Part shown: piece after piece, positions 35,513 through 45,134 of the stretch | Numbering within the stretch: position 1 is the stretch's first letter | Layout: every line of letters begins with the position of its first letter | Assembly (NCBI RefSeq): GCF_000717715.1 | Contig: NZ_JOAI01000006.1 | Location: 186,001 to 250,000 of the forward strand | DNA: 64,000 bases | Reading direction: 5' to 3' | Origin: Streptomyces sp. NRRL B-24484 | GTDB lineage: Bacteria; Actinomycetota; Actinomycetes; Streptomycetales; Streptomycetaceae | The notes under the pieces: model-generated | Seen by the model: only the letters and a program-made list of their open reading frames with translations | Told to the model about the DNA's origin: nothing | The model's database searches: none | Position numbers and translations under genes: made by a program

Positions 35513-36436
35513 ATGACGACCGCCATCTCGGTGACCGGCCTGGTCAAGGACTTCGGCCGGACGCGCGCCCTGGACGGGCTGGACCTCACCGTCGCCCGCG
35601 GCGAGGTGCACGGCTTCCTCGGCCCGAACGGCTCCGGCAAGTCGACCACCGTCCGCGTCCTGCTCGGCCTGCTGCGCGCCGACGCCGGCACCGTCCGGCT
35701 GCTGGACGGCGACCCGTGGCGGGACGCCGTCGAACTCCACCGCCGCCTCGCCTACGTGCCCGGCGACGTCACCCTCTGGCGGAACCTCTCCGGCGGCGAG
35801 GCCATCGACCTGCTCGGCCGGCTCCGCGGCGGCCTCGACCCGGCCCGCCGCGCCGACCTGCTGGAGCGCTTCGAACTCGACCCCACCAAGAAGGGCCGCA
35901 CCTACTCCAAGGGCAACCGCCAGAAGGTCGCCCTGGTCGCCGCCCTCGCCTCCGACGCCGACCTGCTCGTCCTGGACGAGCCCACCTCCGGCCTCGACCC
36001 GCTGATGGAGGAGGTCTTCCGCACCTGCATCGCCGAGGAGCGCGACCGCGGCCGCACCGTGCTGCTCTCCAGCCACATCCTGTCCGAGGTCGAGGCGCTC
36101 TGCGACCGCGTCAGCATCATCCGCGCCGGCCGCACCGTGGAGACCGGCACCCTCGCCGAGCTGCGGCACCTCACCCGCACCGCGATCGACGCCGAACTCG
36201 CCGGCCCGCCGCCCGAACTGACCGGTGTGCACGACCTCGTCACCGACGGCCGGCGGGTGCGCTGCCAGGTCGACGCGGACCGGCTGGACGAGGTGCTGCG
36301 TGCCCTGAGCGCCGTCGGCGTGCGCAGCCTGACCAGCCGGCCGCCCACGCTGGAGGAGCTGTTCCTGCGCCACTACGAGCAGCCGGGCACCCCCGGCGAC
36401 GGCGACCGGGCGCCGGATCCGGCGGTGACCCGGTGA
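35513..36436 (+). CDS. ABC exporter ATP-binding protein
   Basis: A 307-aa ATPase: Walker [11 protein letters not shown] (residue ~40), Q-loop YVPGDVTLW, Walker [14 protein letters not shown] and switch His in [11 protein letters not shown]. The signature segment reads [15 protein letters not shown], with SKGN replacing SGGQ; this is seen in several drug-type exporters. A DUF4162-like C-terminal part ([17 protein letters not shown]) is present. It pairs with the permease at 36433. Divergent GbsR control suggests a drug or lipid efflux role. Confidence 0.9.
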   Translation: MTTAISVTGLVKDFGRTRALDGLDLTVARGEVHGFLGPNGSGKSTTVRVLLGLLRADAGTVRLLDGDPWRDAVELHRRLAYVPGDVTLWRNLSGGEAIDLLGRLRGGLDPARRADLLERFELDPTKKGRTYSKGNRQKVALVAALASDADLLVLDEPTSGLDPLMEEVFRTCIAEERDRGRTVLLSSHILSEVEALCDRVSIIRAGRTVETGTLAELRHLTRTAIDAELAGPPPELTGVHDLVTDGRRVRCQVDADRLDEVLRALSAVGVRSLTSRPPTLEELFLRHYEQPGTPGDGDRAPDPAVTR

Positions 36437-38022
36437 ACGCCCTCGCCGGCACGCCCGTCCTGCTGCGCCTCGCGCTGCGCCGCGACCGCATCGTGCTGCC
36501 CGTCTGGGTCTACGTCCTGGCCGCGTCGGTCGTCTCCACCGCGGTGTCCTTCCGCTCGCTGTACGACACCGAGGGCGCCCGGCTCCGCTTCGCCGCCGGC
36601 ATCGCCGCCAACACCTCGCTGCGCGCCCTCTACGGCCCCCTGCACGACGCGTCCACCATCGGCGGGCTGACGGCCTGGCGGATGGGCGTCTTCGGCGCCG
36701 TGCTGGCCGGCCTGATGAGCACCCTGCTGGTCGTCCGGCACACCCGCGCCGAGGAGGAGGCCGGCCGGCTCGAACTCGTCGGCGCCGGCGCGGTCGGCCG
36801 CCGCGCCCCGCTCACCGCCGCGCTGCTCGCCGCCGCCACCGCCAACCTGGTGCTCGCCGGGCTCGTCGCCGGCTGCCTCGCCGCCACCGGCGAGGCCCCC
36901 GCCGGCTCGCTCGCCTTCGGACTCGCGCTCGGCGGCTGCGGGATGCTCTTCGCCGGCACCGCCGCGGTCACCGCCCAGGTCGCCGGCACCGCCCGCGCCG
37001 CCAACGGCCTGGCCGGCGCGCTGCTCGGCACCGCCTTCGTGCTGCGCGCCGTCGGCGACGCCGGTCCCGCCTGGGTGGGCTGGCTCTCGCCGATCGGCTG
37101 GGCCGAGCAGGTCCGCCCGTTCGCCGGGGACCGCTGGTGGGTCCTGCTGCTCCCGGCCGCCGGCACCGCGCTCGCCGTCGCGGCGGCCTACGCCCTGGTC
37201 GCCCGGCGCGACCTCGGCGCCGGCCTGCTGCCGCAGCGCCCCGGCCCCGCCGCCGGCGCCCCGGCGCTGCGCACCGCGGCCGCGCTCGCCGTCCGGCTGC
37301 ACCGCGGCACCCTGGCCGGCTGGGCGGCCGGCCTCGCCGCGGCCGGACTGGTCTTCGGCGGGGTCTCCCGCGGCGTCGTCGACCTGGTCGGCGACAACGC
37401 CCGGGTCGCCGACGTGATCGCCCGGCTGGGCGGCCGACAGGGCATCCTGGACGCCTACTTCGGCACCATGACCAACCTCTTCGGCATGGTCGTCGCCGGG
37501 TACGCGGTGCAGGCGGTGCTGCGGCTGCGCACCGAGGAGACCTCCGGCCGGGCCGAGCCGGTCCTGGCCACCGCCGTCTCCCGGCTCCGCTGGGCCGGCG
37601 GTCACCTGCTTTTCCCGCTGGCCGGCAGCGCCGTGCTGCTGGCCGTCGCCGGGGTCTTCACCGGCCTCGGGCAGGGGGCCGCGATGGGTGGCGCCGGGCG
37701 GGCCGCCGCCCGGCTGGTGCCCGCCGCGCTGGCCCAACTGCCCGCGGTGTGGCTGGCGGCGGCGGTCGCGCTGGCCGTGGTCGGCGCGCTGCCGCGGTGG
37801 AGCACGGCCGGCTGGGGCGCCCTCGCGCTCTTCCTGCTGATCGGCTGGCTCGGTCCCGTCCTGCGCCTCCCGCAGTGGGCGCTGGACCTCTCGCCGTTCA
37901 CGCACGTCCCGCGCCTGCCGGGCGGCGCGTTCAGCGCCGTTCCGCTGCTCTGGCTGACCGCGCTCGCGGCGGTGCTGACGGTGGCGGGCCTGGCCGCGCT
38001 GGACCGCCGCGACCTGGGCTGA
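36433..38022 (+). CDS. ABC exporter permease (two-half, ~12 helices)
   Basis: A 529-aa membrane protein made of two similar halves, each with about six helices: [20 protein letters not shown] opens the first and [21 protein letters not shown] the second. [24 protein letters not shown] and [20 protein letters not shown] occur at equivalent places in each half, confirming an internal duplication. This matches actinomycete exporter permeases of the polyketide/tetronasin type. Its GTG overlaps the ATPase stop (GTGA). The substrate is not known. Confidence 0.88.
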   Translation: MNALAGTPVLLRLALRRDRIVLPVWVYVLAASVVSTAVSFRSLYDTEGARLRFAAGIAANTSLRALYGPLHDASTIGGLTAWRMGVFGAVLAGLMSTLLVVRHTRAEEEAGRLELVGAGAVGRRAPLTAALLAAATANLVLAGLVAGCLAATGEAPAGSLAFGLALGGCGMLFAGTAAVTAQVAGTARAANGLAGALLGTAFVLRAVGDAGPAWVGWLSPIGWAEQVRPFAGDRWWVLLLPAAGTALAVAAAYALVARRDLGAGLLPQRPGPAAGAPALRTAAALAVRLHRGTLAGWAAGLAAAGLVFGGVSRGVVDLVGDNARVADVIARLGGRQGILDAYFGTMTNLFGMVVAGYAVQAVLRLRTEETSGRAEPVLATAVSRLRWAGGHLLFPLAGSAVLLAVAGVFTGLGQGAAMGGAGRAAARLVPAALAQLPAVWLAAAVALAVVGALPRWSTAGWGALALFLLIGWLGPVLRLPQWALDLSPFTHVPRLPGGAFSAVPLLWLTALAAVLTVAGLAALDRRDLG

Positions 38023-38224
38023 GCCGATCCGCCGGCGGTGGGCGGCGGCCGCAGCGGGCGCGGTGACGGTCCCTCGGGCGGCGGGCCCGCGCCGCGGGAG
38101 GGGGCTCACCGGCCGGTGCGTCCGGCCCCCGAATATGGTCGGACGGCCGTCCGAGTGATCCGCTATATTCGCGCCGCCGTCGAACGACCAGTGTCCGGCG
38201 CGCACCGGCGCACAGGGAGCCCGC

Positions 38225-39721
38225 ATGCCGTCCGACCCGTACAGCCCGCAGCCGGACGACCGGGCGGCCCGGGACGAGGCCCTGGCCCGGGCGTTCGCCC
38301 CGCCGCAGGACCCGCAGCAGCCCCTGGTGCACACCCCGCCGCCGTTCGGCGCGTCCGTGCCGAACCCGTACGCGCCGCCCGCCGGGGACGACGCCCTGGC
38401 CCGGGCGTTCGCCCCGCCGGCGCAGACCCCGCCGTTCGGAGCGGTCCCGCCCGGTGCCGTGCCGCCCGGTGCCGTGCCGCCCGGTGCCGTGCCGCCCGGT
38501 GCCGTGCCGCCGGGCGTGCCCTGGGGCGGCGGGGCCTGGGGCGGCGGCGCCGGCCCGTACGGCTGGCAGCAGCCGCCGATGGGCCCGCCGACCGCCTGGA
38601 ACGGCTACGCGATCACCTCGCTCGTGCTGGGTGTCCTCGGCCTCGCCTGCTGCATGTGGGTCGGCGCGATCGGCTTCGGCGTGGCCGCCCTGCGGACGGT
38701 CAAGGAGCGCAACGAGCGCGGCCGCGGGCTGGCGATCGCCGGCATCGTGCTCGGCGGCGTCTGGGGCGTCGTGCTGGCCGTGGTGATGGTGCTGGGCCTG
38801 CTCCTCGGCGACCGCGGCCCGCTCGGCGACGACCCGTTCCGGGACGGGAGCGGCTCCGGCACGTCCACCTCCACCGGCGTCTTCGACCTCGCCGCCGGCG
38901 AGTGCTTCGTCAAGCTGGGCGGCGGCAGGGGCGAGGACCTCACCGACGTCGACACGGTGGACTGCTCCGAGCCGCACTACGGCGAGGTCTACGCCACCCC
39001 GCGCTACACGGAGCACGCCTACCCGGGCAAGGACGGCGTCGTCGCCGGCGCCCAGAAGAGCTGCGGTGAGGCGATCTTCGACTACGCGCCGGACAGCTGG
39101 GCGATCCCGGAGGACACGGACATCCACTTCTTCTACCCGGACAAGGCGACCTGGGCGCTCGACGACGACCACTACGCCACCTGCTTCCTGACCGACGGCA
39201 GCGCCGCGGCCAAGGGCATGGTCCGCCAGGACCGCACCGCGCTGACCGACGAGCAGATGGCCTACCTCCGCGCCGAGCACGGGGTCGACCGGGCGTACGA
39301 CGAGCAGCCGCCGGGGAAGCCCGCCGCGGACCCGGCCGCCTACCGGGACTGGGCGCAGAAGCTGTCCGTCGCGGTCGACGCCGAGGTCGGCGACCTGGGC
39401 CGGCGCAGCTGGGGCGGGTCGGCCGCGGCTCCGGTCGGTGCGCTGAAGGACGAGCTGAAGCAGGCGCTGACGCACCTGCAGACCGCGAGGACCGCCACCG
39501 ACCCGAAGGCGCTGGAGCGCGAACTCGCCGCGGCCGAGGAGCTGCTGGGCTTCGAGCGCCCGGCGGCCGTCCGGGCCGCGCTGGGCCTGGCGACCGGTGA
39601 CGGCCGGCACGACGGCGGCGGCGCGCCCGGCGGGGTGCGGACGGAGAGCCCGGCCCCGGTCGCAGACCTGCGCGGCCCCGGCCACCCGTCGGTGACCGGG
39701 GGCGCCCCGGCCCGGGCCTGA
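38225..39721 (+). CDS. DUF4190/septum-formation-like membrane protein
   Basis: A 498-aa protein. The first ~110 residues are Pro/Ala-rich and cytoplasmic, with a duplicated ALARAFAPP motif and a GAVPP repeat tract. Two helices follow (ITSLVLGVLGLACCMWVGAIG and IAGIVLGGVWGVVLAVVMVL), the usual DUF4190 pattern. The outer part (from about 215) resembles the septum-formation family: FDLAAGECFVKLG, VDCSEPHYGEVYATPRY, with paired Cys. The last 130 residues are helical. Such proteins are common in streptomycetes; a role at the septum or cell surface is inferred only. Confidence 0.75.
   Translation: MPSDPYSPQPDDRAARDEALARAFAPPQDPQQPLVHTPPPFGASVPNPYAPPAGDDALARAFAPPAQTPPFGAVPPGAVPPGAVPPGAVPPGAVPPGVPWGGGAWGGGAGPYGWQQPPMGPPTAWNGYAITSLVLGVLGLACCMWVGAIGFGVAALRTVKERNERGRGLAIAGIVLGGVWGVVLAVVMVLGLLLGDRGPLGDDPFRDGSGSGTSTSTGVFDLAAGECFVKLGGGRGEDLTDVDTVDCSEPHYGEVYATPRYTEHAYPGKDGVVAGAQKSCGEAIFDYAPDSWAIPEDTDIHFFYPDKATWALDDDHYATCFLTDGSAAAKGMVRQDRTALTDEQMAYLRAEHGVDRAYDEQPPGKPAADPAAYRDWAQKLSVAVDAEVGDLGRRSWGGSAAAPVGALKDELKQALTHLQTARTATDPKALERELAAAEELLGFERPAAVRAALGLATGDGRHDGGGAPGGVRTESPAPVADLRGPGHPSVTGGAPARA
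38453..38512 (+). repeat. 15-bp tandem repeat x4 (GAVPP)
   Basis: Four copies of GGTGCCGTGCCGCCC (last one differing at the final base) encode a GAVPP tract in the proline-rich N-terminus of the DUF4190 protein. An imperfect copy precedes them. Confidence 0.85.
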
Positions 39722-39745
39722 CCGCGGGGCGCGGCCGGCGGGGCG

Positions 39746-40444
39746 TCAGCCCTCGGCGGGCAGGCCGACCAGGTCGGCCATCTCCTCGACGGCGTGTGCG
39801 AAGAAGGCGTCCGCGGGGTCGAAGGACCCGACCAGGTGCCCGAAGAGCTCGAATCCGATCATGCCGAAGAGCTGGGTCCAGGCGATCGCGGCCCGGGCCA
39901 GCACGGCCTCCGGAAGGCCGGGGGCGAGCTCCGCGCGGAGCCGGGAGAGCTGCTCGCCGAGCGGCCCGGCGGGTGCGGGCGGAGGGGGCGGCGCACCGGC
40001 GTCCGCGCGGCCCTCGCCGGCCACCGCGATCAGTGCGAGCGGGAGCCGGGCGGCCGGCCCGACCGTCTCCTGCGGGGCGCGGTAGCCGGGCACGGGCGTG
40101 CCGTAGACCAGCGCGTACTCGTGCGGGTGGGCGTGCGTCCAGTCCCGTACGGCGGTGCACAGGGCCCGCCAGCGGGCGCGGGGGGCGGCCGGTGCGGCGG
40201 CGAGGGCCGCGTCGGCGGTGTCGGCGAGGTCGGTGTAGGCGTCGACGATCAGTGCGGTGAGCAGCTCGTCCCGGCTGGGGAAGTAGCGGTAGATCGCGGA
40301 CGAGGCCATGCCGAGCTCACGGGCGACGGAGCGCAGCGAGAGGCGCTGGGCGCCCTCGGAGGCGAGCTGGCGGCGGGCCTCCTGCTTGATCTCGCGGGTG
40401 AGCTCCTCGCGGGCCCGTTCGCGGGCGGTCCTGATGGCGGTCAT
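39746..40444 (-). CDS. TetR-family regulator
   Basis: A 232-aa regulator. The helix-turn-helix spans about residues 20-65 (RLSLRSVARELGMASSAIYRYFPSRDELL). The C-terminal ligand domain has a Pro-rich insert (GAPPPPPAPAGP) and the segment WTQLFGMIGFELFGHLVGS, typical of the WHG type. ATG 40444 is chosen over longer frames without ribosome sites. It diverges from a deazaflavin-type reductase, and two near-identical palindromes lie between them, so autoregulation and control of the reductase are likely. Confidence 0.88.
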   Translation of the reverse strand: MTAIRTARERAREELTREIKQEARRQLASEGAQRLSLRSVARELGMASSAIYRYFPSRDELLTALIVDAYTDLADTADAALAAAPAAPRARWRALCTAVRDWTHAHPHEYALVYGTPVPGYRAPQETVGPAARLPLALIAVAGEGRADAGAPPPPPAPAGPLGEQLSRLRAELAPGLPEAVLARAAIAWTQLFGMIGFELFGHLVGSFDPADAFFAHAVEEMADLVGLPAEG

Positions 40445-40482
40445 GGGGACAGCCTGCCACATCAGGGATCGCTGCACAGAAA

Positions 40483-40499
40483 CGAGAGCACTGCTCTTG
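40483..40499. promoter_or_regulatory. TetR operator copy 1
   Basis: CGAGAGCACTGCTCTTG: 8-bp arms around one central base, with one mismatch. It lies 39 bp upstream of the TetR start codon and 55 bp from a matching second copy. Confidence 0.65.
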
Positions 40500-40537
40500 A
40501 CCGCGGTCGGGAGTGGTGGCACAGTCGTGTCCAGGAG

Positions 40538-40554
40538 CGAGAGCACTGCTCTCG
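40538..40554. promoter_or_regulatory. TetR operator copy 2
   Basis: CGAGAGCACTGCTCTCG is a perfect 17-bp palindrome, 35 bp upstream of the reductase GTG. The twin arrangement suits repression of both divergent promoters. Confidence 0.7.
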
Positions 40555-40588
40555 GAAGAGTCCGCCGCTCACGAACCCGGGGGTTCCC

Positions 40589-41056
40589 GTGTCCGACACC
40601 GCCAGCCGCTACGTGATGCCCACCGGCCGGATCAGCACCGCCCTGCTGGGCCTGTCCAACCGCACCGTCGCCGCCCTCACCCGCGCCGGCCTCAGCCTCT
40701 GGGGCTCCCGCGTCCTCGCCGTGCGCGGCCGCAAGAGCGGCGAGTGGCGGACCACCCCCGTCAACCTGCTCACCCACGACGGGCAGCGCTACCTGGTCGC
40801 GCCGCGCGGCCACACGCAGTGGGTGCGCAACCTCCGTGCCGCCGGCACCGGTGAACTCCGGCTCGGCCGCCGCGCCGAGGCCTTCCGCGCCACCGAACTC
40901 CCCGACGCCGAGAAGCCCGCGGTGCTCCGCGCCTACCTCAGGCGCTGGAAGTTCGAGGTGGGCGTCTTCTTCGACGGCGTCGACGCGGACGCCTCCGACG
41001 CCGAACTGCTGCGGATCGCCCCCGGCTACCCGGTCTTCCGGCTCGCCCCGAACTGA
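40589..41056 (+). CDS. Deazaflavin-dependent nitroreductase-family protein
   Basis: A 155-aa member of the Ddn/Rv3547-like F420(deazaflavin)-dependent reductase family: VLAVRGRKSGEWRTTPVNLL and GQRYLVAPRGHTQWVRNLRAAG are the conserved cofactor-binding parts. The split-barrel fold reduces quinones or nitro compounds with F420H2. GTG 40589 gives the best length; ATG at 40616 is another option. It is controlled by the divergent TetR gene, suggesting a response to a toxic aromatic or quinone. Confidence 0.85.
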   Translation: MSDTASRYVMPTGRISTALLGLSNRTVAALTRAGLSLWGSRVLAVRGRKSGEWRTTPVNLLTHDGQRYLVAPRGHTQWVRNLRAAGTGELRLGRRAEAFRATELPDAEKPAVLRAYLRRWKFEVGVFFDGVDADASDAELLRIAPGYPVFRLAPN

Positions 41057-41079
41057 CGGCGGCGGACGGCGGCCGTCAG
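41053..41079. terminator. Hairpin covering both convergent stop codons
   Basis: CTGACGGC (41053-41060) pairs with GCCGTCAG (41072-41079). The stop codons of the reductase gene and of cobB lie in opposite arms, so it probably ends both transcripts. Confidence 0.6.
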
Positions 41080-42425
41080 AGCGCCGCCCGGACGAGGCGC
41101 TCCGCGAGCTGCGGCGCCCCCGCCCAGTGCAGGTGCAGGTACGAACCGTGCACCGGACCCTGCACGAAACCCTCCACGGTCGGCCCCGCCGGGCCGCGCC
41201 AGCCCCAGGCGGGCTGCTCCCCGGCGCCCGGCTCGCAGACCGTGCGGTGGAACTCGTGCCCGCGCACCCGGGTCCCCTCCGCGGCCAGCGGGCTGTCCGC
41301 CAGCGCGACCGCCTCCCGGTAGCCCAGCGTGAGCCGCTCGGTCATCCGGCCGGTGTGCGGCAGCACCCCGCACATCTCCTTGCCGTCCAGCTCCCGCCCC
41401 AGGTAGAGCAGCCCGGCGCACTCCGCGGCGATCGGCGCACCGCCCGCCGCCAGCGCGGCGATCTCCCCCCGGAGCGCCGCGTTGGCGCTCAGCTCACCCA
41501 CGTACATCTCGGGGAAGCCGCCGCCGATCACCAGCCCGCGCGTGCCGGCGGGGAGCTCCTCGTCGCGCAGCGGGTCGAACGGCACCACCTCGGCACCCGC
41601 CGCGGCCAGCAGCTCGGCGTTCTCCGCGTACGAGAAGGAGAACGCCGCCCCGCCCGCCAGCGCGATCCGCGGCCGGCCCGCGACGGGGGTGACCTCGGCG
41701 GCCGCGGACCACGGCTCGGCGTCCAGCGGCGGGGCGCTGCGGGCCAGCGCCAGCAGCGCGTCCAGGTCCACCGAGGCGGCGACCAGCTCGCCCATGTCCC
41801 GCACCGCCCGCAGCGCGTCCGCGGAGCGCTCCACCGCAGGCACCAGGCCCAGGTGGCGCGAGGGCGTCGCGACCGAGGCGGCGCGCCGCACACAGCCGAG
41901 CACCGGCACCCCGGAGCCCTCCTCCAGGGCCTCGCGGAGCAGCTGCTCGTGACGGTCCGAGGCGACCCGGTTGAGGATCACCCCGGCGAGGCGCACCTGC
42001 GGGTCCCAGGAGGCGAAGCCGTGCACCAGGGCCGCCACCGAGCGGGACTGCGAGGAGGCGTCCACCACCAGCACCACCGGCGCCTTCAGCAGCTTGGCGA
42101 CCTGCGCGGTGGAGGCCAGCTCGCCGCGGCCCGCCGCCCCGTCGAACAGCCCCATCACGCCCTCGACCACCGCGACGTCGGCCCCGGCCGCGCCGTGCAG
42201 GAAGAGCGGCGCGACCCGGTCCTCCCCGCACATGAACGCGTCCAGGTTGCGGCCCGGCCGGCCCGCGGCCAGCGCGTGGTAGCCCGGATCGATGTAGTCC
42301 GGGCCGACCTTGTGCGGGGAGACCGCGAGGCCGCGCGCGGCGAGCGCGGCGATCAGCCCGGTGGCGACGGTGGTCTTGCCCGCGCCCGAGGAGGGCGCGG
42401 CGACGACGAGACGGGGGATGTTCAA
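41076..42425 (-). CDS. cobB: Cobyrinate a,c-diamide synthase
   Basis: A 449-aa enzyme that amidates carboxylates a and c of cobyrinic (or hydrogenobyrinic) acid, using glutamine and ATP. The N-terminal dethiobiotin-synthetase-like ATPase has LVVAAPSSGAGKTTVATG (P-loop) and VGPDYIDPGYH. The C-terminal class I glutaminase has the nucleophile Cys in APIAAECAGLLYLG and the later VHGSYLHLHW. Length is normal for CobB/CbiA. It is the last gene of the riboswitch-led operon, 4 bp after cobO. Confidence 0.95.
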   Translation of the reverse strand: MNIPRLVVAAPSSGAGKTTVATGLIAALAARGLAVSPHKVGPDYIDPGYHALAAGRPGRNLDAFMCGEDRVAPLFLHGAAGADVAVVEGVMGLFDGAAGRGELASTAQVAKLLKAPVVLVVDASSQSRSVAALVHGFASWDPQVRLAGVILNRVASDRHEQLLREALEEGSGVPVLGCVRRAASVATPSRHLGLVPAVERSADALRAVRDMGELVAASVDLDALLALARSAPPLDAEPWSAAAEVTPVAGRPRIALAGGAAFSFSYAENAELLAAAGAEVVPFDPLRDEELPAGTRGLVIGGGFPEMYVGELSANAALRGEIAALAAGGAPIAAECAGLLYLGRELDGKEMCGVLPHTGRMTERLTLGYREAVALADSPLAAEGTRVRGHEFHRTVCEPGAGEQPAWGWRGPAGPTVEGFVQGPVHGSYLHLHWAGAPQLAERLVRAAL

Positions 42426-42429
42426 CGGA

Positions 42430-43026
42430 CTACCACTCGATACCGCGCTGGCCCTTGCGGCCGGCGTCCATGGGGTGCTTGACCTTGGTCATCTCGGTGA
42501 CCAGGTCGGCGAAGTCGGTCAGCGGCTCCTTGGCGTACCGGCCGGTGATCACCACGTGCTGACTGCCCGGGCGGTCCTTCAGCACCGACACCACCTCGTC
42601 CACGTCCACCCAGCCCCAGTGCATCGGGTAGGTGAACTCGTCCAGCACGTAGAAGCGGTAGGTCTCGGCGGCGAGGTCGCGCTTGACCTGCTCCCAGCCC
42701 TCCTTGGCCGCCTCCTCGCTGGACTCCATGCCGCGCTGCACCCAGGACCAGCCCTCGCCCATCTTGTGCCAGGCCACCGTGCCGCCCTCGCCGGAGGCGC
42801 CGAGCACGCGCAGCGCGTTCTCCTCGCCGACCTTCCACTTGGCGGACTTGACGAACTGGAACACCCCGATCGGCCAGCCCTGGTTCCAGGCCCGCAGCGC
42901 CATGCCGAAGGCGGCGGTCGACTTGCCCTTGCCCGGGCCGGTGTGCACGGCGGTGATCGGCAGGGTACGGCGCTGACGGGTCGTCAGGCCGTCGTCGGGG
43001 ACACTCTCGGGCACTCCCTTGGGCAC
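42430..43026 (-). CDS. cobO: Cob(I)yrinic acid a,c-diamide adenosyltransferase
   Basis: A 198-aa CobA/CobO-type enzyme that transfers the adenosyl group of ATP to reduced cobalt. The Walker A is VHTGPGKGKSTAAFG (around residue 30). FVKSAKWKVGEENAL, YRFYVLDEFTYPMHWGWV and VVITGRYAKEPL are family signatures. It starts 4 bp downstream of the cobaltochelatase gene. It makes the coenzyme form that ethylmalonyl-CoA mutase (56704-58728) requires. Confidence 0.96.
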   Translation of the reverse strand: MPKGVPESVPDDGLTTRQRRTLPITAVHTGPGKGKSTAAFGMALRAWNQGWPIGVFQFVKSAKWKVGEENALRVLGASGEGGTVAWHKMGEGWSWVQRGMESSEEAAKEGWEQVKRDLAAETYRFYVLDEFTYPMHWGWVDVDEVVSVLKDRPGSQHVVITGRYAKEPLTDFADLVTEMTKVKHPMDAGRKGQRGIEW

Positions 43027-43029
43027 GGC

Positions 43030-45108
43030 TCAGGCCGCCTTTCGCTGGGTGGAGACGGAACGGTGGTCGCGGACGAGCGCCGCCACGCCCTCGGCGCGCA
43101 GCTCGTCCAGGGTGACGGCGGGGCCGCCGAGGCGGGCCGCCAGGGTGCGGGCCAGGCCGAGGCGGACGTGACCGGACTCGCAGTCCAGCACCACGCTCGC
43201 CACGCCCTGCCCGGCCAGCAGGCCCGCGGCCCGCTCGGCCTGGGCCAGGGCGTCCCGGCCGCCGGTGGCACGGCCGTCGGTGACGACGACCAGCAGCGGA
43301 CGGCGGTCCGGGTCGCGCATCCGCTCGACCCGCAGCACCTCGTGGGCGCGCAGCAGTCCGGCGGCCAGCGGCGTCCGCCCGCCGGTCGGCAGCTGCTCCA
43401 GCCGGGCCGCCCCGACCTCCACCGAGGAGGTCGGCGGCAGGGCCAGCTCGGCGCCGGTGCCGCGGAAGGTGATCATGCCGATCTTGTCCCGGCGCTGGTA
43501 GGCGTCCATCAGCAGGGACAGCACCGCGCCCTTGACCGCGCCCATCCGCTGCCGGGCCGCCATCGAACCGGAGGCGTCCACGACGAACAGCACCAGGTTG
43601 GACTCGCGGCCCCGGCGCACCTGCTCCCGCAGGTCGTCCTTGGCCAGCACCAGCGCCCGCCCGGACCGCCCGCGGGCGGCCTGGTGCGGGGCGGCGGCCT
43701 GCAGCGTCGCGGTCAGGTGCAGCCGGGCCAGCCGGCCCTGCGGGCGGCGCGCCCGCACGGTGTGCCCGCCGTCGGTCTCGGCGGCCGAGCGCCGGCCCAT
43801 CGCCCCCCGGCCGGTGCCCGGCACCCTGAACAGCCGGGTCCGGTACGGGTCGGCGCTCGCCACCGGCGCCTTCTCGCGGCCGGCGCCGGGCGCCGGGCGG
43901 GGCGGCGGCGGGGCCTGCTCCGGGGTCTGCTCCGGGGTCTGCGAGGCGTCACGGGCCGGGTCGGAGGCCGCCGAGGCGTCCGGTCCGTCCGCCGGCGCGG
44001 GGGCGCCGCCGGGGTCGTCCGGGCCGCCGTCCTGCGGGCCGCCGCCGTCCGGATCGGTGTCCGGGTCGGTGTCGTCCGGGCCGTCCTCCTCGGCGCCCGC
44101 GTGCTCCTCCAGCGTGCGGTCCAGCTGCTCCTCGTCCAGGCCGGGCGCGTCGAAGGGGTTGCGGCGCCGCCGGTGCGGCAGCGCCAGCTGCGCGGCCTTG
44201 CGGACGTCCTCCTCCAGCACCTCGGTCCGACCCGCCCAGGCCGCCAGCGCCACGGCCGTGCGGGCCATCACGATGTCCGCCCGCAGGCCGTCCACCTCGA
44301 AGGCGGCGCAGACCGCGGTGATCTGACGCAGCGCCGTGTCGGTCAGCTCCACCTTCGGCAGCAGCTCCCGGGCGGCGGTGATCCGCTCGGCGAGCGCCCG
44401 CTCCTCCTCGGCGAACCGCTCGGCGAAACCGGCCGGGTCGGCGTCGTAGGCCAGCCGGCGGCGCACCACCTCGGCCCGCTCCTGCGGGTCCCGGGTCGCC
44501 GCGATCTCCACCGTCAGGCCGAACCGGTCGAGCAGCTGCGGCCGCAGCTCGCCCTCCTCCGGGTTCATCGTGCCCACCAGCAGGAAGCGCGCGGCGTGCC
44601 GCACCGACACGCCCTCCCGCTCCACGTACGAGCGGCCCATCGCCGCCGCGTCCAGCAGCAGGTCGACCAGGTGGTCCTGCAGCAGGTTGACCTCGTCGAT
44701 GTAGAGCACGCCGCGGTGCGCCCTGGCCAGCAGGCCCGGCTCGTACGCCTTGACGCCCTCGGCGAGCGCCCGCTCCAGGTCCAGCGAGCCGACGATCCGG
44801 TCCTCGGAGACGCCGACCGGCAGCTCCACCAGGTGCGCGGGCCGCTCCAGCCCGGCGGCGCCGCCGTGCGCGCCGTCCGGGCACTGCGGGTCCGGCGCCG
44901 CCGGGTCGCAGGCGAACCGGCAGTCGGCGACCGTGCCGATCGACGGCAGCAGCCCGGCCAGGGCACGCACCATGGTCGACTTGGCCGTGCCCTTCTCGCC
45001 GCGCACCAGCACACCGCCGACGGCCGGCGAGACCGCGTTCAACAGCAGCCCGAGCCGCAGGTCGGCCATGCCGACGACCGCGGTGAACGGATAACGGGCG
45101 TCACTCAT
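43030..45108 (-). CDS. Putative cobaltochelatase (ChlI-ChlD-like fusion)
   Basis: A 692-aa protein joining two magnesium-chelatase-like parts. The AAA+ part (1-330) has Walker A VRGEKGTAKSTMVRAL, Walker B GVLYIDEVNLLQDH and VGTMNPEEGELRPQLLDRFG. A Pro/Asp-rich linker (about 350-440) leads to a VWA domain with the MIDAS motif LFVVDASGSMAARQRM. Together these drive cobalt insertion with a CobN-like subunit, which is not in this window. The start at 45108 follows GGGAG within the 5' part; another ATG at 45120 is weaker. Its spacing to cobO (3 bp) and cobQ (26 bp) places it in the operon. Confidence 0.9.
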   Translation of the reverse strand: MSDARYPFTAVVGMADLRLGLLLNAVSPAVGGVLVRGEKGTAKSTMVRALAGLLPSIGTVADCRFACDPAAPDPQCPDGAHGGAAGLERPAHLVELPVGVSEDRIVGSLDLERALAEGVKAYEPGLLARAHRGVLYIDEVNLLQDHLVDLLLDAAAMGRSYVEREGVSVRHAARFLLVGTMNPEEGELRPQLLDRFGLTVEIAATRDPQERAEVVRRRLAYDADPAGFAERFAEEERALAERITAARELLPKVELTDTALRQITAVCAAFEVDGLRADIVMARTAVALAAWAGRTEVLEEDVRKAAQLALPHRRRRNPFDAPGLDEEQLDRTLEEHAGAEEDGPDDTDPDTDPDGGGPQDGGPDDPGGAPAPADGPDASAASDPARDASQTPEQTPEQAPPPPRPAPGAGREKAPVASADPYRTRLFRVPGTGRGAMGRRSAAETDGGHTVRARRPQGRLARLHLTATLQAAAPHQAARGRSGRALVLAKDDLREQVRRGRESNLVLFVVDASGSMAARQRMGAVKGAVLSLLMDAYQRRDKIGMITFRGTGAELALPPTSSVEVGAARLEQLPTGGRTPLAAGLLRAHEVLRVERMRDPDRRPLLVVVTDGRATGGRDALAQAERAAGLLAGQGVASVVLDCESGHVRLGLARTLAARLGGPAVTLDELRAEGVAALVRDHRSVSTQRKAA

Positions 45109-45134
45109 CTGCTCTCCCATGTTCACGGCCCCGC

